Positions 10,751-21,010 of a stretch of DNA of 64,000 nucleotides are shown here, piece after piece. A program made the position numbers and the translations under genes. Where the stretch lies: the NCBI GenBank assembly GCA_019049505.1, contig CM032448.1, positions 15,379,608 through 15,443,607 on the forward strand, given 5' to 3'. Positions within the stretch are counted from its first letter, which is position 1; each line of letters opens with the position of its first letter. The notes under the pieces were generated by a model, which did no database searches, had not been told where the DNA came from, and was given only the letters and a program-made list of their open reading frames with translations. The DNA comes from Pachyrhynchus sulphureomaculatus. Its lineage: Eukaryota > Arthropoda > Insecta > Coleoptera > Curculionidae.

Positions 10751-11310
10751 ATTCTATGGTATACGATTTCAGGGTTATAGAGGAGCAGAATCAAATATAT
10801 AACGAGGCTTAAGCCTAACATAACCTAACGGATTAAATCATAAAAAAGGAAAAGAGGAGAGACTTTTTATATCTGGTTTTCATACAGAACTTTATTGTAG
10901 GTGAAGGGCTAAGAAGATATGGATTAGTAAAGTAAAATTTTTTAAGTCATATAATCGATTTCAATTTTTTCTAAGAATTTAAATTTTTTAGTGTTTTTGG
11001 AAAATTTTAATAAAAAAAGTGAAAAATTGGAAAAGAAAATATAACTTGCATAAAAATGAATAATTTGCATAATAGTTTCCTCTCGCAATCATGATGCCCA
11101 TGAAAATATATAAGTGATAACGTCAAATGATTAAATTTTTCCAGTCATCTTTTCTTCAGAATTTTTATTAGTGTATATGCCAAGTGGGTTGTTTACTGTC
11201 CTTCAAAGTTTAATTTTAATAATCAAAAAATTTACTTAAACCTGTTTTCTGGTCGTTAAAATTTTCAATCTCATAAAAATATTCTTCATCATTTTTTTCA
11301 TCACAAGTAG
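10751..11310. other. No gene recognised
   Basis: AT-rich sequence without a coding frame or visible repeat structure, between the LINE-C truncation point and the minisatellite. Confidence 0.5.
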
Positions 11311-11604
11311 TGAGAGGCAAGGGGACTCATGTTAATCAAGCACCCCAATCCATGAGTTGCAAGGAGACTCACGTTAATCAAGAACTCCGAGTCATGAGAG
11401 GCAAGGAGACTCACGTTAATCAAGCACCTCAAGCCGTAAGAGGCAAGGGGACTCACGTTAATCAAGCAGCCCAAGTCGTCAGAGGCAAGGGGACTCACGT
11501 TAATCAAGCACCCTGAATCGTAAGAGGCAAGGGGACTCACGGTTACTAAGCACCCAGAGTCATTGGACGTAAGGGGGCTCACGTTAACTAAGTACCCCAA
11601 GTTG
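11311..11604. repeat. 42-bp minisatellite, seven units
   Basis: Seven consecutive 42-bp units start at 11311, 11353, 11395, 11437, 11479, 11521 and 11563. The core is GGCAAGGGGACTCACGTTAA. The last two units are the most diverged. Because 42 is a multiple of three, frames stay open on both strands and mimic 14-residue peptide repeats (GTHVNQAPQ on plus, CLINVSPLAS on minus). Nothing else suggests translation. Confidence 0.9.
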
Positions 11605-11639
11605 AAAAAAGCAATATTCCATAAAACGAATGCATGTTT

Positions 11640-11920
11640 GCAAGATGGATAATATGCACTTCTGACCATTTTGAGCCCATTTTTGGACGCTAACGGAATT
11701 CAATAGACGCACGAGCAAATCAGATATCATATTTGGATTGAGTGACTAAAAATACATCTGAATATGTATGTCTCGTTATTATTGTGAACTTGACGACTTT
11801 TGACCACTTTGAGGCCGTTTTTGAATCATTATTTGAATTCAGTAGGTTTATTAGCAAATCGAAAATCATATTTGGATTCAGTGACCAAAAATAAGTAGGA
11901 ATACATATGTCTGGTCAATA
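11640..11920. repeat. Diverged tandem duplication of about 140 bp
   Basis: Two copies of a segment containing ATCATATTTGGATT, GTGAC and an AATATGTATGTCT-type end lie at about 11665-11775 and 11810-11915. They are clearly related but mutated. No coding content. Confidence 0.5.
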
Positions 11921-12010
11921 GTAAATCATTAGTAAAGTCAATAGTATTTTCTTACCCGGATTGATCAATTTTTTATCACAGTATTTGCGTAAAATGGCCA
12001 TTTAAAAATA

Positions 12011-12547
12011 CAGTGAAGTCCGTTTATAACGAACTCCAAACATAGCGAACAACTTTGTTAGTTTCAGATCAGCGCTGTATTTGGTCAACACAAATTGGGT
12101 TAATCCGGATCACTTACGCTTTTGTGTAGATATAAGTCTATGAAAGAAGAAATGTACCAAACAAGACAAAACAATACTAGAATGTCATAAAGTGATTTGT
12201 ATTAATGTAATTTTTCGCAATTGAATACAAAAAATTTCATCGCAGCTGTAGGTGCTGTTTCGGAATTTGGGGACAGATTGAAACCTTCACGACAAACTGC
12301 ACGAATATGTTTTGGAACGCATTTGTGAAGCTTATTTAAGAGTACGAACATTTTCCGTTCTATTTAATATTTTCAGTGATTTTTACATATGAAGGATTTA
12401 GTTGCATATAGTCATCCTACTAATTTGAGTTCTTTCAAGATTAAAAAGAAAAAAACTGGTAAAGTACTTAAATATCAACAGATAGTTTTTCCGAACTTAC
12501 GCAGAACAATAATAGTGCTCGCTATATCCGAAGTTCGTTACAAACAG
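12011..12547. mobile_element. Non-autonomous pogo/Tigger-like element
   Basis: The left end, CAGTGAAGTCCGTTTATAAC, after a TA at 12009-12010, matches the pogo/Tigger style of terminus. An inverted, diverged version (CTGTTTGTAACGAACT and ATAGCGA) ends at about 12547, followed by TA. No frame is preserved inside. Confidence 0.55.
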
Positions 12548-12702
12548 TAAACAAATTTAATATAATTTTTCACTACTATTTTATTTAGATTAGGCGCTAA
12601 TGCTTAGAAAAATTAATAATAATAATTATTACATTAAAATTTATTATTATGTATGTTGGTACGAGTTATACGAGTATAAACGAAAACATTAAAATATGTA
12701 GT

Positions 12703-13250
12703 TTATACAATAAAATCAGTAATTTTTATTTGTACAATTTTACTTGAAAAAGAAATGGTGTTTATATAATTGTCAAGGTCACTAAAACTACTCCATATAT
12801 GTTCAGGAACTTCTCGAGATTCCAAAAAATTGCGAGTTTCAGTCATTTTCTTAGTCATTTGGATGGAACATAAATATTATCCCCTTCTTCAAACTCGTCT
12901 TCGTCGTCATTATCGCTTAAAATCTTTCCAGAAGTCACTAATGTCACAATTTGATCATCAGTTAATATTTCTCTCGTCATTAACTGATAATCAGCACATA
13001 CATATTCTTCAAAATTAAAGTGATTAAACATCTTTTTAATTTCGATTTCCACTTTGTTGAATGTCATTATCGTAAACAAATTCTGGACAATCAGTAGGAT
13101 CTTCTCGATGTTTTTCAATCCACTGAGTCAACGGAAGCTCATCATCTGAGTCATATCTACATTTCTTCCTTAAAAATCCGCCATGCTTAAAATATTTTGA
13201 CTGACTCTTTGCCAAGCCATATGGATAAAGTTTATAGCGTCCAAGAGAGT
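12703..13250 (-). pseudogene. pogo/Tigger transposase C-terminal remnant
   Basis: The minus strand reads DDELPLTQWIEKH near 13150, then LTDDQIVTLVTSGK near 12950, an acidic DNDDEDEFEEGD stretch, and TRNFLESREVPEHIWSSF near 12800. The frame ends at a stop at 12703-12705. This order fits the C-terminal third of Tigger-family transposases, after the DDE domain. The catalytic domain is missing, and a frameshift separates the first block from the rest. Confidence 0.65.
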
Positions 13251-13254
13251 TACC

Positions 13255-13733
13255 TACCAGTCTAAGGTGTCAGGAGAATATCCGTTGTTAACAGCAATTT
13301 GTTTTATTAGATTTAATTCTTTATTAAAATCATCTACAGATAAGGGGACACTTACAAGTCTATGCAACATACTGTGGTAAGCTGCCAATTTGTGTTGTAG
13401 GGGGTGAGCTGATTTATGTTTATTGTAGTATCTGTATGTGAGGGTTTGTGAAAAATAGAGAATTTGTGTTTGTTGTAATGTCTGGTTATCGTTGAGTCAA
13501 GACGACATCTTTGCTTGTTTTAATGGTACAGAGCGTCAACTTGATTAGATTTAATTCTTTATTAAAATCATCTACAGATAAGGGGGACACTTACAAGTCT
13601 ATGCAACATATTGTGGTAAGCTGCCAATTTGTGTTGTAGGGGGTGAGCTGATTTTATGTTTATTGTAGTATCTGTATGTGAGGGTTTGTGAAAAATAGAG
13701 AATTTGTGTTTGTTGTAATGTCTGGTTATCGTT
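13255..13733. mobile_element. PLE-2, rearranged 5' side with inverted and duplicated RT pieces
   Basis: This block alternates strand. 13255-13494 reads PLE-2 RT on minus, 13495-13543 on plus (DDIFACFNGTERQL), 13544-13733 on minus again, then the plus frame takes over. The two strand switches lie in a tandem duplication of about 240 bp (13307-13544 and 13545-13783). Such foldback starts are seen in PLE insertions and probably arise by template switching. Confidence 0.7.
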
Positions 13734-14121
13734 GAGTCAAGACGACATCTTTGCTTGTTTTAATGGTACAGAGCGTCAACTTGACAATGTTTTTAACTAT
13801 ATAAACTCAATACATAAAAATATTAAATTCACTATGGAACTAGAAGTCGACAATAAAATTAATTTTCTTGACTTAACGATAACCAGACATTACAACAAAC
13901 ACAAATTCTCTATTTTTCACAAACCCTCACATACAGATACTACAATAAACATAATATCAGCTCACGCCCTACAACACAAATTGGCAGCTTACCACAGTAT
14001 GTTGCATAGACTTGTAAGTGTCCCCGTATCTGTAGATAATTTTAATAAAGAATTAAATCTAATAAAACAAATTGCTATTAACAACGGATATTCTCCTGAC
14101 ACCATAGACTCAATTCTTTAG
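13734..14121 (+). pseudogene. PLE-2 reverse transcriptase C-terminal part
   Basis: An open frame ending at 14121 contains ACFNGTERQLDNVFNYINS, FTMELEVDNKINFLDLTI, HKFSIFHKPSHTDTT and NFNKELNLIKQIAINNGY. It is homologous to the RT tail of PLE-1 but clearly a different family. The YVDD catalytic box is lost upstream. The frame is cut by mariner-1 and resumes at 15418. Confidence 0.8.
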
Positions 14122-14123
14122 TA

Positions 14124-15415
14124 CGAGGCTGGTTTGAAAAGTCCGTGCAAAGTCCGAGAGATGGCACCACCGGCGCGTATCGAGGTCATGTTTAGTTAGT
14201 AGCATCTCTTGAATGAACGCACACCAAGTTTCAGCCATATTGGTCTATTTCTTTGTGTTTGGCATTCGTGTGAATCAAGGAAGTCGAGTGATTTTCAAGA
14301 AATGGACGAAAAAGAATTTCGTGTGGTGATTAAACATTACTTCATGAAAGGCAAAACACCTTAGGAGACTAAAGAGAAGCTTGATAAACATTATGGTGAC
14401 TCTGCACCTTCGATTAGAACAGTTTATAAGTGGTTTCAAAATTTTCGGACTGGCCATAATGGCACAAGTGACGCTGAACGTTCTGGACGGCCTGTGGAGG
14501 TTACGACTCCAAAAATCATTGATCAAATCCATGATATGGTGATGGATGACAGAAGAGTTAAGGTGCGTGGGATTGCTAGTGCTGTGGGCGTCTCGACTGA
14601 ACGGGTACATAATATTTTGCATAAACCTTTAGACATGAGAAAGCTATCCGCAAGATGGGTGCCGCGATTGCTCACGCTTGACCAAAAACGGAATCGTGTG
14701 AAGTGTTGCAAGGATGGTTTGCAGCTGTTCCAGAAGAATCCGGAGGACTTTAAGCGTCGTTTCGTCACTGTGGATGAAACATGGATACATTACTATACTC
14801 CTGAGACCAAACAACAATCTAAACAATGGGTTACAAAGGGGGAATCTGCACCAAAAAAGGCGAAGACCGTTCCTTCGGCCGGAAAGGTTATGGCGACTGT
14901 CTTTTGGGATTCGCAAGGGATAATCCTCATCGACTATCTGGAAAAGGGTAAAACTATTACAGGTGAATATTATTCATCGTTATTGGACCGTTTGAAAACC
15001 GAGCTGCAAGAAAAACGCCCGCGATTGGCCCACAAGAAAGTCCTTTTCCATCACGACAACGCACGAGCACACACCTCAGCAGATGTGGTCGCAAAATTAA
15101 TGAAAATAGGATTCCAACTCGTTTCACATCCCCCCTATTCTCCAGACTTGGCTCCCTCGGACTATTATTTGTTCCCCAATTTGAAGAAATGGCTGGCGGG
15201 ACAAAGATTTTATTCAAACGAGGAGGTGATTGCAGACGCTAATGGATATTTTGCAGACTTGAACAAATCCTATTATTTGGAAGGGATCGACAAACTAGAA
15301 CATCGTTGGACGAAGTGTATAAGCCTAAAAGGAGACTATGTCGAAAAATAAAAAAGGTTTACCCCAAACACATAAGTAGTTTTTATTTTTGCACGGACTT
15401 TTCAAACCAGCCTCG
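14124..15415 (+). mobile_element. Full-length mariner element (mariner-1)
   Basis: This 1292-bp element has TA at both sides (14122-14123 and 15416-15417). The inverted repeats start CGAGGCTGGTTTGAAAAG and are near perfect. Length and structure are standard for mariner. It sits inside PLE-2, whose frame continues on both sides, so mariner-1 is the younger insertion. Confidence 0.95.
14302..15351 (+). pseudogene. mariner-1 transposase, one premature stop
   Basis: A 349-codon frame runs from ATG at 14302 to 15351 with a single internal stop, TAG at 14362-14364 (codon 21). Otherwise it is complete: helix-turn-helix N-terminus (IRTVYKWFQNFR), WVPRLLTLDQK, first Asp in FVTVDETWIHYY, second in HHDNARAH, third in YSPDLAPSDYYLF. 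The second-to-third spacing is 34 residues, the DD34D signature. Use of the ATG at 14494 would drop most of the DNA-binding region. The stop is the only visible defect, so the copy is young. Confidence 0.92.
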
Positions 15416-15417
15416 TA

Positions 15418-15922
15418 TACCCCAAGAAAGAAAACACAGGGAAAAAATGTAATGTTTTAGCCTATTTTGGTAACACGTCAGAGAAAATTAAAAACCACTT
15501 AAACAAATATAATATCAACATAGCTTTTAGAACAAACAACTCGTTAGGAAAAATTCATTAAAAACGCAAAGGGAAAACAAAATAGATCAAAAAAATCTGG
15601 AGTGTATCAGTTGAATTGTGGTTCTTGTCATAAAAGTTACATAGGTCAGACAGGTCCCTCATTCGAAACTCGGATTTTAGAACATAAAAGAAGCTATTTA
15701 AAAAACAAAACTGACTCAGCGTACAGTAATCATTTAACAGAATCAAATCATCTTTTTGACGATAAATTTAAAATTCTACACATACAAAACAAAGGCGTAA
15801 AATTAAACCTATTAGAAAATTTAGAAATAAATAGAATTAAAAATTCAGACATCATCTTAAACGAACAAAAAGATACCTGTCTGGCCCATGGTAACTCACC
15901 TTTACTCAATTTATACAATTAA
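15418..15922 (+). pseudogene. PLE-2 GIY-YIG endonuclease
   Basis: PLE-2 resumes after mariner-1. From 15602 a frame of 106 codons carries GVYQLNCGSCHKSYIGQTG (the GIY-YIG pair appears as GVY and YIG), then SFETRILEHKRSYL and NLLENLEINRIKNS, ending TAA at 15922. A frameshift near 15560-15600 separates it from the RT. The domain itself looks complete. Confidence 0.8.
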
Positions 15923-16115
15923 CATTCAGAATGGATTTCCCAGCAATATTCATTAGCATATAGTATTAATTTTATTACTTATCTACCTTAGGGTATTTGT
16001 ATAAATGTAACAACACTAATATATATTCAAATATCATTTTGTACAGTATAGCGAAACGCGTCATACAGTTTCAGTGAAACTAAATAAAGTGGAAATTTGA
16101 CAATATCAGTCTTTC
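15923..16115 (+). mobile_element. PLE-2 3' tail with half a hammerhead
   Basis: This is the untranslated end of PLE-2. Near 16050 it contains AGCGAAACGCGTCATAC, which matches the 3' half of the PLE hammerhead (GAAA, short stem III, GTC), but no CTGANGA core is present upstream. The ribozyme is therefore absent or decayed here. Confidence 0.5.
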
Positions 16116-16124
16116 ATTTCATTT

Positions 16125-16345
16125 TATATCTTGTACTTGCACAACAGTTTCTTTATTTATTGCAGTTTTTGGAGCAAATCGTTAATGTTAACAAGAAAAA
16201 GAATAGGAGACAGCGTGGATAGTAAAGGTATCAGAAAGAAATCCGTCGACTGCCACTCTGAGGAAACACGAGAGCTATAAACAAAATTTTTCAGATAAAC
16301 CATAAGAGCGTTGCGTAGCCAAAAATCCGTCATAGCAAACACGGT
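16125..16345 (-). pseudogene. mariner scrap joined to a LINE-E fragment
   Basis: Bases 16125-16165 match a stretch of the minus-strand mariner at about 59445 (CTTGTACTTGCACAACAG). Bases 16160-16345 read LINE-E on minus: DFWLRNALMVYL, SRVSSEWQSTDFFL and LFLVNINDLL. Both are too short to be functional. Confidence 0.55.
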
Positions 16346-16822
16346 CTTACTTACGGTTTTACTACATATACTCTTAAATGTGCGGAGTATAAAAAGACGC
16401 TGTTTGCATAAAGAAAAAAAACATTATCTATTTTGCCACCACAATAAAATCCCTTTAAAAAATCCTAAAATCCCACCAAAAACCTACTAAGTATTTTTTT
16501 CTTTGTACCCGACTATATTTATTTAACTATAAAAACGTCTATCTCGTGCTCAGATGTTTTTTCCTCCGCGTTTTTATCTCATCTTAAACACCCCACCGTA
16601 TCGTTAAGACATTTAACATAAAAAGATATATACTTCTCTAATAAAAGAAACTCACCCCCATGAAAAGGAGGGAGAGAACGTATAAAAACATTCCTCCTTG
16701 TCAATATAGAAATCTTTCTCGAAGGAAATTGAAATATTTTCTCTAAACACGCAGTCTAATTTTTTCTTTTCCAATGGAAAATAGGAAAATATTTAAATGT
16801 ATTTTGTTATACGCGGTGTAGC
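16346..16822. other. No gene recognised
   Basis: AT-rich unique-looking sequence. A short stretch near 16720-16740 recurs near 3905. No frame or terminal structure is visible. Confidence 0.4.
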
Positions 16823-17003
16823 TACAAGGGTGGTTCAATAAGTACCCGTGTTTGAAGACAGATGGCGTTGCTAAGGCAAGTTGATGTTACCATCTTGTGC
16901 TGTCATCTGATAGATGACACTAAAAAAAATTCGACAATGATTCATAGGTTAGTTTGCATTTGGCAGCCATTTCAGTAAGTAGTGTATCGTGTTTGTCGCT
17001 AAG

Positions 17004-17320
17004 ATGGAAAAAGTACAGTATAGTTCAGTGATTCGCTTTTTGCTTTTTGATGGTGGGGAGATAAAAGCGAAATTGGATGCTGTTTATGGGGATCCTTCGC
17101 CATCAGTGACAACAGTCAGATATTGGTTCAACGAATTTAAACGTGGTCGAACATTTGTTTTTGATGAGGATCGGCCGGGACGCCCTGCCCGCGCCCATCA
17201 GATGTGGTTACCGAGGAAATTATTGAAAAAGTCCACGACATGATTGTCGCTGATCGTTGAACGCGAATTAGCAAAGATGATAAGTGTGACCACGGGGACG
17301 GTAATTAATATTGTACATAA
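17004..17320 (+). pseudogene. mariner-2 transposase N-terminal part
   Basis: From ATG at 17004: EKVQYSSVIRFLLFDGG, AKLDAVYGDPSPSVTTVRYW and DEDRPGRPA, the mariner helix-turn-helix region. A frameshift near 17195 and a stop near 17260 follow, then the PLE insertion. Confidence 0.8.
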
Positions 17321-17324
17321 GTTC

Positions 17325-18030
17325 AGGTTAGATATTCAGAATTCCACCTTTTTTACACGCGATACACACACATAATAAGACCAAGTATGTCTCCATATCA
17401 TATAATCCGAAATATAGCAGGGGACTCAATAAGGTATTTAATAAGGTAGGCCTCACCTTAGTCTATAAGTAGTCAGACAATCTGAGGAATGTCTTAGCTA
17501 GATAGATAAGATTCCTTATTATGAGAAAAGTGGAATTTATGAAATTAGTTGTAATGATTGCGACAAAAAGTATGTTGGGCAAACTCAAAGGTCAATTAAA
17601 ACACGATTTAAAGAACATTTAGCATATTTAAAATATAGTAGAACAGAAAAATCTAGCATTGCCGAACATGCCCTTGAAGCTGATCATACTGTAGCATTAG
17701 AAAATCTAAGATTAATTAAAAATGTATCTGATAGGAGATTGTTGAACGCATACGAAAGTATGGAAATTATAATTTGTAAAAGTAGTTTAAATAAAGACAG
17801 AGGGCCTATTTCTTATAGTCCACTCTACTGGTTACTTGACCGAAACTGATGACCTTGCCTATGCCATTAGTTCCGCCTGAGTAATCCAGGTCTTATGCTA
17901 AGTATAAATAGGGTAGATTTGTAGTTTAGCTTTAGTCGATCATCGCTCCTGATGAAGCTAACATGAGTAGCGAAACGCGCGTCGAGTGCAAAAATAAAAT
18001 GTTCGGTGTAGTGGTGATATATAATGAATA
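17325..18030 (+). mobile_element. PLE-3a, 5'-truncated Penelope-like element
   Basis: This copy carries the GIY-YIG endonuclease (SGIYEISCNDCDKKYVGQTQ, then FKEHLAYLKYSRTEKSSIAE and YSPLYWLLDRN) and the 3' end with hammerhead, ending near GTGATATATAATGAAT. It is homologous to 24900-25615 but more diverged. It lies in mariner-2. A clean target duplication is not obvious. Confidence 0.8.
17944..17987 (+). ncRNA. Hammerhead ribozyme of PLE-3a
   Basis: Core CTGATGA at 17949-17955, GAAA, alternating-CG stem III and GTC cleavage site are intact, and stem I CGCTC/GAGTG is conserved. Stem II has one mismatch (GCTAAC against AGTAGC), so four pairs remain. Confidence 0.75.
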
Positions 18031-18770
18031 TTCCTACATGATAAGTTGGCGACGAAAAAGTTGTCGGCCCGATGAGTGCCGCGATTGCTCATCGTGGATA
18101 TCAAGCGGGTGCGGCTCTCAACTATGAAACTGTGTTTGGGGCAATTTAAGCGAAATTTGAAAGATTTTTTGCGTCTTGTTGTCACCGTCAATGAGACCTG
18201 GATTCATCTTTATACATCCGAAACCAAGTAACAATCAAAACAATGGGTTTCTTCCGGTGAATCTGCTCCAAAGACGGTCGGAAAAGTTACGGCGACGATT
18301 TTTTGGTATGCAAAGGGCATCATACTCATTGACTTATTAGAAAAAGAAGAACGATCACTGGACTAGGCTATAGTGAGTTATTGGATCGCTTCCACAAGAA
18401 ATTGAAGAAAACACCGCCCCATTCAACGAAGAAGGAAGTGCTGTATCACCATTGTCGTAGTGATACAGCACTTCATGCAGAGTTGTCGCATGAATTGCAT
18501 TATGAATTGCTGTCGCACCCCCCGTATTCGTCTGACCTTACTCCCTGCGATTTCTTCTTGTTCCCAAACATGAAGAAATGGGTCGCAGGAAAAAATTGAC
18601 CTCAAATGAGGTCAGCGCTCAGACAGAAGCGTATTTTGGGAAGCTGGACAATTCCTATTTTTTGGACGGGTTAAAAAATGGCAAGGATGTGTGTGTGTGT
18701 ATATATACCTAAAAGGGGACTATGTTAAAAAATAAAAAAAATGTTTTTGAAAAAATGGCGTATTCAATCG
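18030..18770 (+). pseudogene. mariner-2 transposase C-terminal part
   Basis: Readable blocks with stops: an ETWIHLY block near 18195 where the first catalytic Asp reads as Asn (VNETW), HHCRSDTALHAE near 18445, in which the second Asp of HHDN is replaced by Cys, and SHPPYSSDLTPCDFFLFPNM near 18515-18575, where the third Asp survives. At least two catalytic positions are altered, so it cannot be active. Confidence 0.75.
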
Positions 18771-18809
18771 TAACACGGGTACTTATTGAACCACCCCCGT
18801 ATAAAATAA

Positions 18810-19045
18810 CTGGACTTAATTTATGAAAGTTTTTATTTTTGAACATTGATATTAAATTCCTTTCAACACACGTTTCACTTTAGGAAACAAAAAGTCCCAT
18901 GGAGCAAGATCAGGTGAGTAGGGTGGATGTTCTAAGAAGGGGATTCCATGTTTCGCCAAAACCTTCTTGACTGAAAGGGCACTGTGCGCTGGCCGATGTC
19001 TTAGTGAAGGATCCAGGACCGATTCTTCCACATTTCAGGACTTTT
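18810..19045 (-). pseudogene. mariner transposase C-terminal fragment
   Basis: The minus strand reads LAKHGIPFLEHPPYSPDLAP followed by a WDFLFPKVKR block, the third-Asp region of a mariner transposase, ending in a stop near 18840. Upstream is cut by the element starting at 19060. Confidence 0.7.
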
Positions 19046-19059
19046 TCTTCTCACACGTA

Positions 19060-20387
19060 CAGTGTGATCATTATTAGACGCTCGGCCCCAATTTACGGAA
19101 AATTGTTGGATATTTATTTTTTTTTAACGTAGAATGGTATAGTGCATGTTACGGAGTATACTGACGTATTTGACATTCGGTAGTGAAAACGTTGCTGGGC
19201 GCCTCGACGCCAAACAACTTCTTCTGGTTGAAGTGGTTTCCCACGCTGAAAAAGTAGATATGATTCTTATTTATGGAGAAGCAAGAAGAAATTCTCGGGA
19301 AGCCGTTAGACTGTATCGAGAACGTTACCCCGACAGGTATATCCCGCATTACACTGTGTTTTGTCGATTAGAACGAAATTTGAGGAGCAATATGGATGCA
19401 TTTTCTGGGCAGAAAGGTATTTCTAAACTGTTTTAACAGACAGGAAAGTAGCCGAAGTTATGCAATATTTTCAAAACCATCCATATAATTCTTATTTCTT
19501 CTTATTTTCTGAATCACATATTAAGAACAGATGAAAGTCATCTTGTCAGTAACAGTAAACCTAACAGAAAAAAATATCATTATTGGGATGACGAGAATCC
19601 ATACGACGTTAATCAAAGTCAGAATTGGGAGACATTTGGTTGGACCATACTTTTTTAAAGGAATATTAACTGGAAGTAGATACCTTAATTTCTTGGTTAA
19701 TACTTTATCAGTCATAGGTGGTAACAACACGACAGAGCACCACCTCATACAACTTCTGCTGCTAGAGAATATTTTAATGAACGGTTTCAACGAAGATCGA
19801 TACCGGTTCATAACCCAGTTATTCAATGGGCACCTAAGTCACCAGACTTTACGCCGTTAGATTTTTTCTTATGGGAGGGCTGTTAAAGATGTTGTATACA
19901 AAACTGCGACAAATGATATTGAGTACTTAAAGGCAAAAATACAGATGCGTGCAATAGTATATCTGGAGAAATTATTTACAAAGCCATTCATCAAGCGTTA
20001 ATGAAAAGATTGCATGATAGAAGAAGGAAGACATATAGGAAATTTCTTCTGATGTTTTTTTTTATTTTGTTGTTTGTTTTTTAAACATTTAATTTTATAA
20101 ATGTGTAATAAGTTATGTAATGTTAAAAGTATGGCAACCAAGGCAACCGCGGTGACCAAAAAATAATATTTTAGAGGGTTTTTATTGCATAACTTTTTTG
20201 AAAAACACTTTAGAAAAAAACAGTTTAAGGAAGGGCTTTCCAATGCCGTTTTACAAAAAGTATGTCGATGGAAAAAAAGCTGTTTGGCATCGCGGCGCCT
20301 AAGTCGTTTTCACTACTAAATGTCAAATACGTTATATCCAACAATTTTCCATAAATCGGGGTCGGGCGTCTAAAAATGATCAGCCTA
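19060..20387 (+). mobile_element. DUF4817-type Tc1/mariner element X1, decayed
   Basis: Inverted ends of about 60 bp or more (TTAGACGC...GGAAAATTGTTGGATA) lie inside TA at 19058-19059 and 20388-20389. Between them is a broken transposase: EKVDMILIYGEARRNSREAV, LYRERYPDRY (DUF4817 helix-turn-helix), a YHYWDDENPYDVN block, and WAPKSPDFTPLDFFLW near 19830-19875. The TIRs continue into GACATT-x-AGTAGTGAAAACG stretches. Confidence 0.75.
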
Positions 20388-20389
20388 TA

Positions 20390-20756
20390 CACGAAGGGTG
20401 GTCAAAATCTGTTCATAGTAAACTTGATTCATAGTTTGATATTCTAAGTTTAATAAGAAATTTCCGACTCAGAGTAAATACACGATCTGACTTAAACTAG
20501 CAGTGCAGACGAATTGGAAACTGTACGATCATTAAAATGGCGGAATAGGTAGAAAGGGTATTTAAGCTCAACGTCCCGCCATTTCCAATTATGCGACACC
20601 AATATTATCAGCGTAACAAAATCAGTCCGTGTATTTTCTAGCCGCACCTTGTATGTTAATAGTAATATACATCAAACGGAAAACGATATTAGCTGTCAAT
20701 CAAATTATGAACCTACAAAAATTTAGACGTGGGAAATTAGTACAAAGTGTAACTTA
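20390..20756. other. Probable host intron, no gene recognised
   Basis: No frame or terminal repeat is visible. It lies directly downstream, in the minus-strand sense, of the host exon and should contain intron sequence. Confidence 0.4.
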
Positions 20757-20757
20757 C

Positions 20758-20899
20758 TTGTCATAAACCAGATATTTATCGCCTTGCTCTTCATAACACT
20801 CTCCCTTGGACTCTATGTGGGTATTGTTGATCAGTATTAGTCCTTGCACCCCGCTTTGAAACCACCGTCCTTGCCATGACTTCTTGAACTGACAACCCG
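20758..20899 (-). CDS. Internal exon of a host gene, Cys/Trp-rich secreted-type domain
   Basis: On the minus strand a pyrimidine tract and CAG precede the exon at 20900, and AA followed by GTAAGT ends it at 20757. Of three frames only one is open, and it has conserved-looking chemistry: CQFKKSWQGRWFQSG, then a hydrophobic VQGLILINN, then SKGECYEEQGDKYLVYDK. The C-x-F-x4-W-x-G-x-W-F-x-S-G pattern recalls, from memory, insect extracellular proteins with DUF7042 to DUF7045 domains. The phase is two bases in, two bases out. Neighbouring exons are not in the window, so the gene must extend beyond it or across long introns. Confidence 0.7.
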
Positions 20900-21010
20900 C
20901 TGTAAAAAAAAAATATTATTAGTATATAGTCATATTTTTCTCATAATTTGTGCACTGGTTTAGTATTTTTTTTTTCCGGCGCTGGTTAGGGCATCTTTTT
21001 GCTCGTCATA

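Larger units (their letters stand above)
16825..18799 (+). mobile_element. mariner-2, split by a Penelope-like element
   Basis: The inverted ends GGGTGGTTCAATAAGTACCC lie just inside TA at 16823-16824 and 18800-18801. The left transposase part (from ATG at 17004) and the right part (from about 18030) are separated by PLE-3a at about 17325-18030. The unsplit element would be about 1.27 kb, the normal mariner size. Confidence 0.85.

Noticed and set aside
11311..11604. CRISPR array
   Set aside because: Units are contiguous with no unique spacers of constant length, and the sequence is eukaryotic.
11301..11669. Open frames on both strands over the minisatellite as a repeat protein
   Set aside because: They follow from a 42-bp repeat unit being divisible by three; no start context, splice sites or family match.
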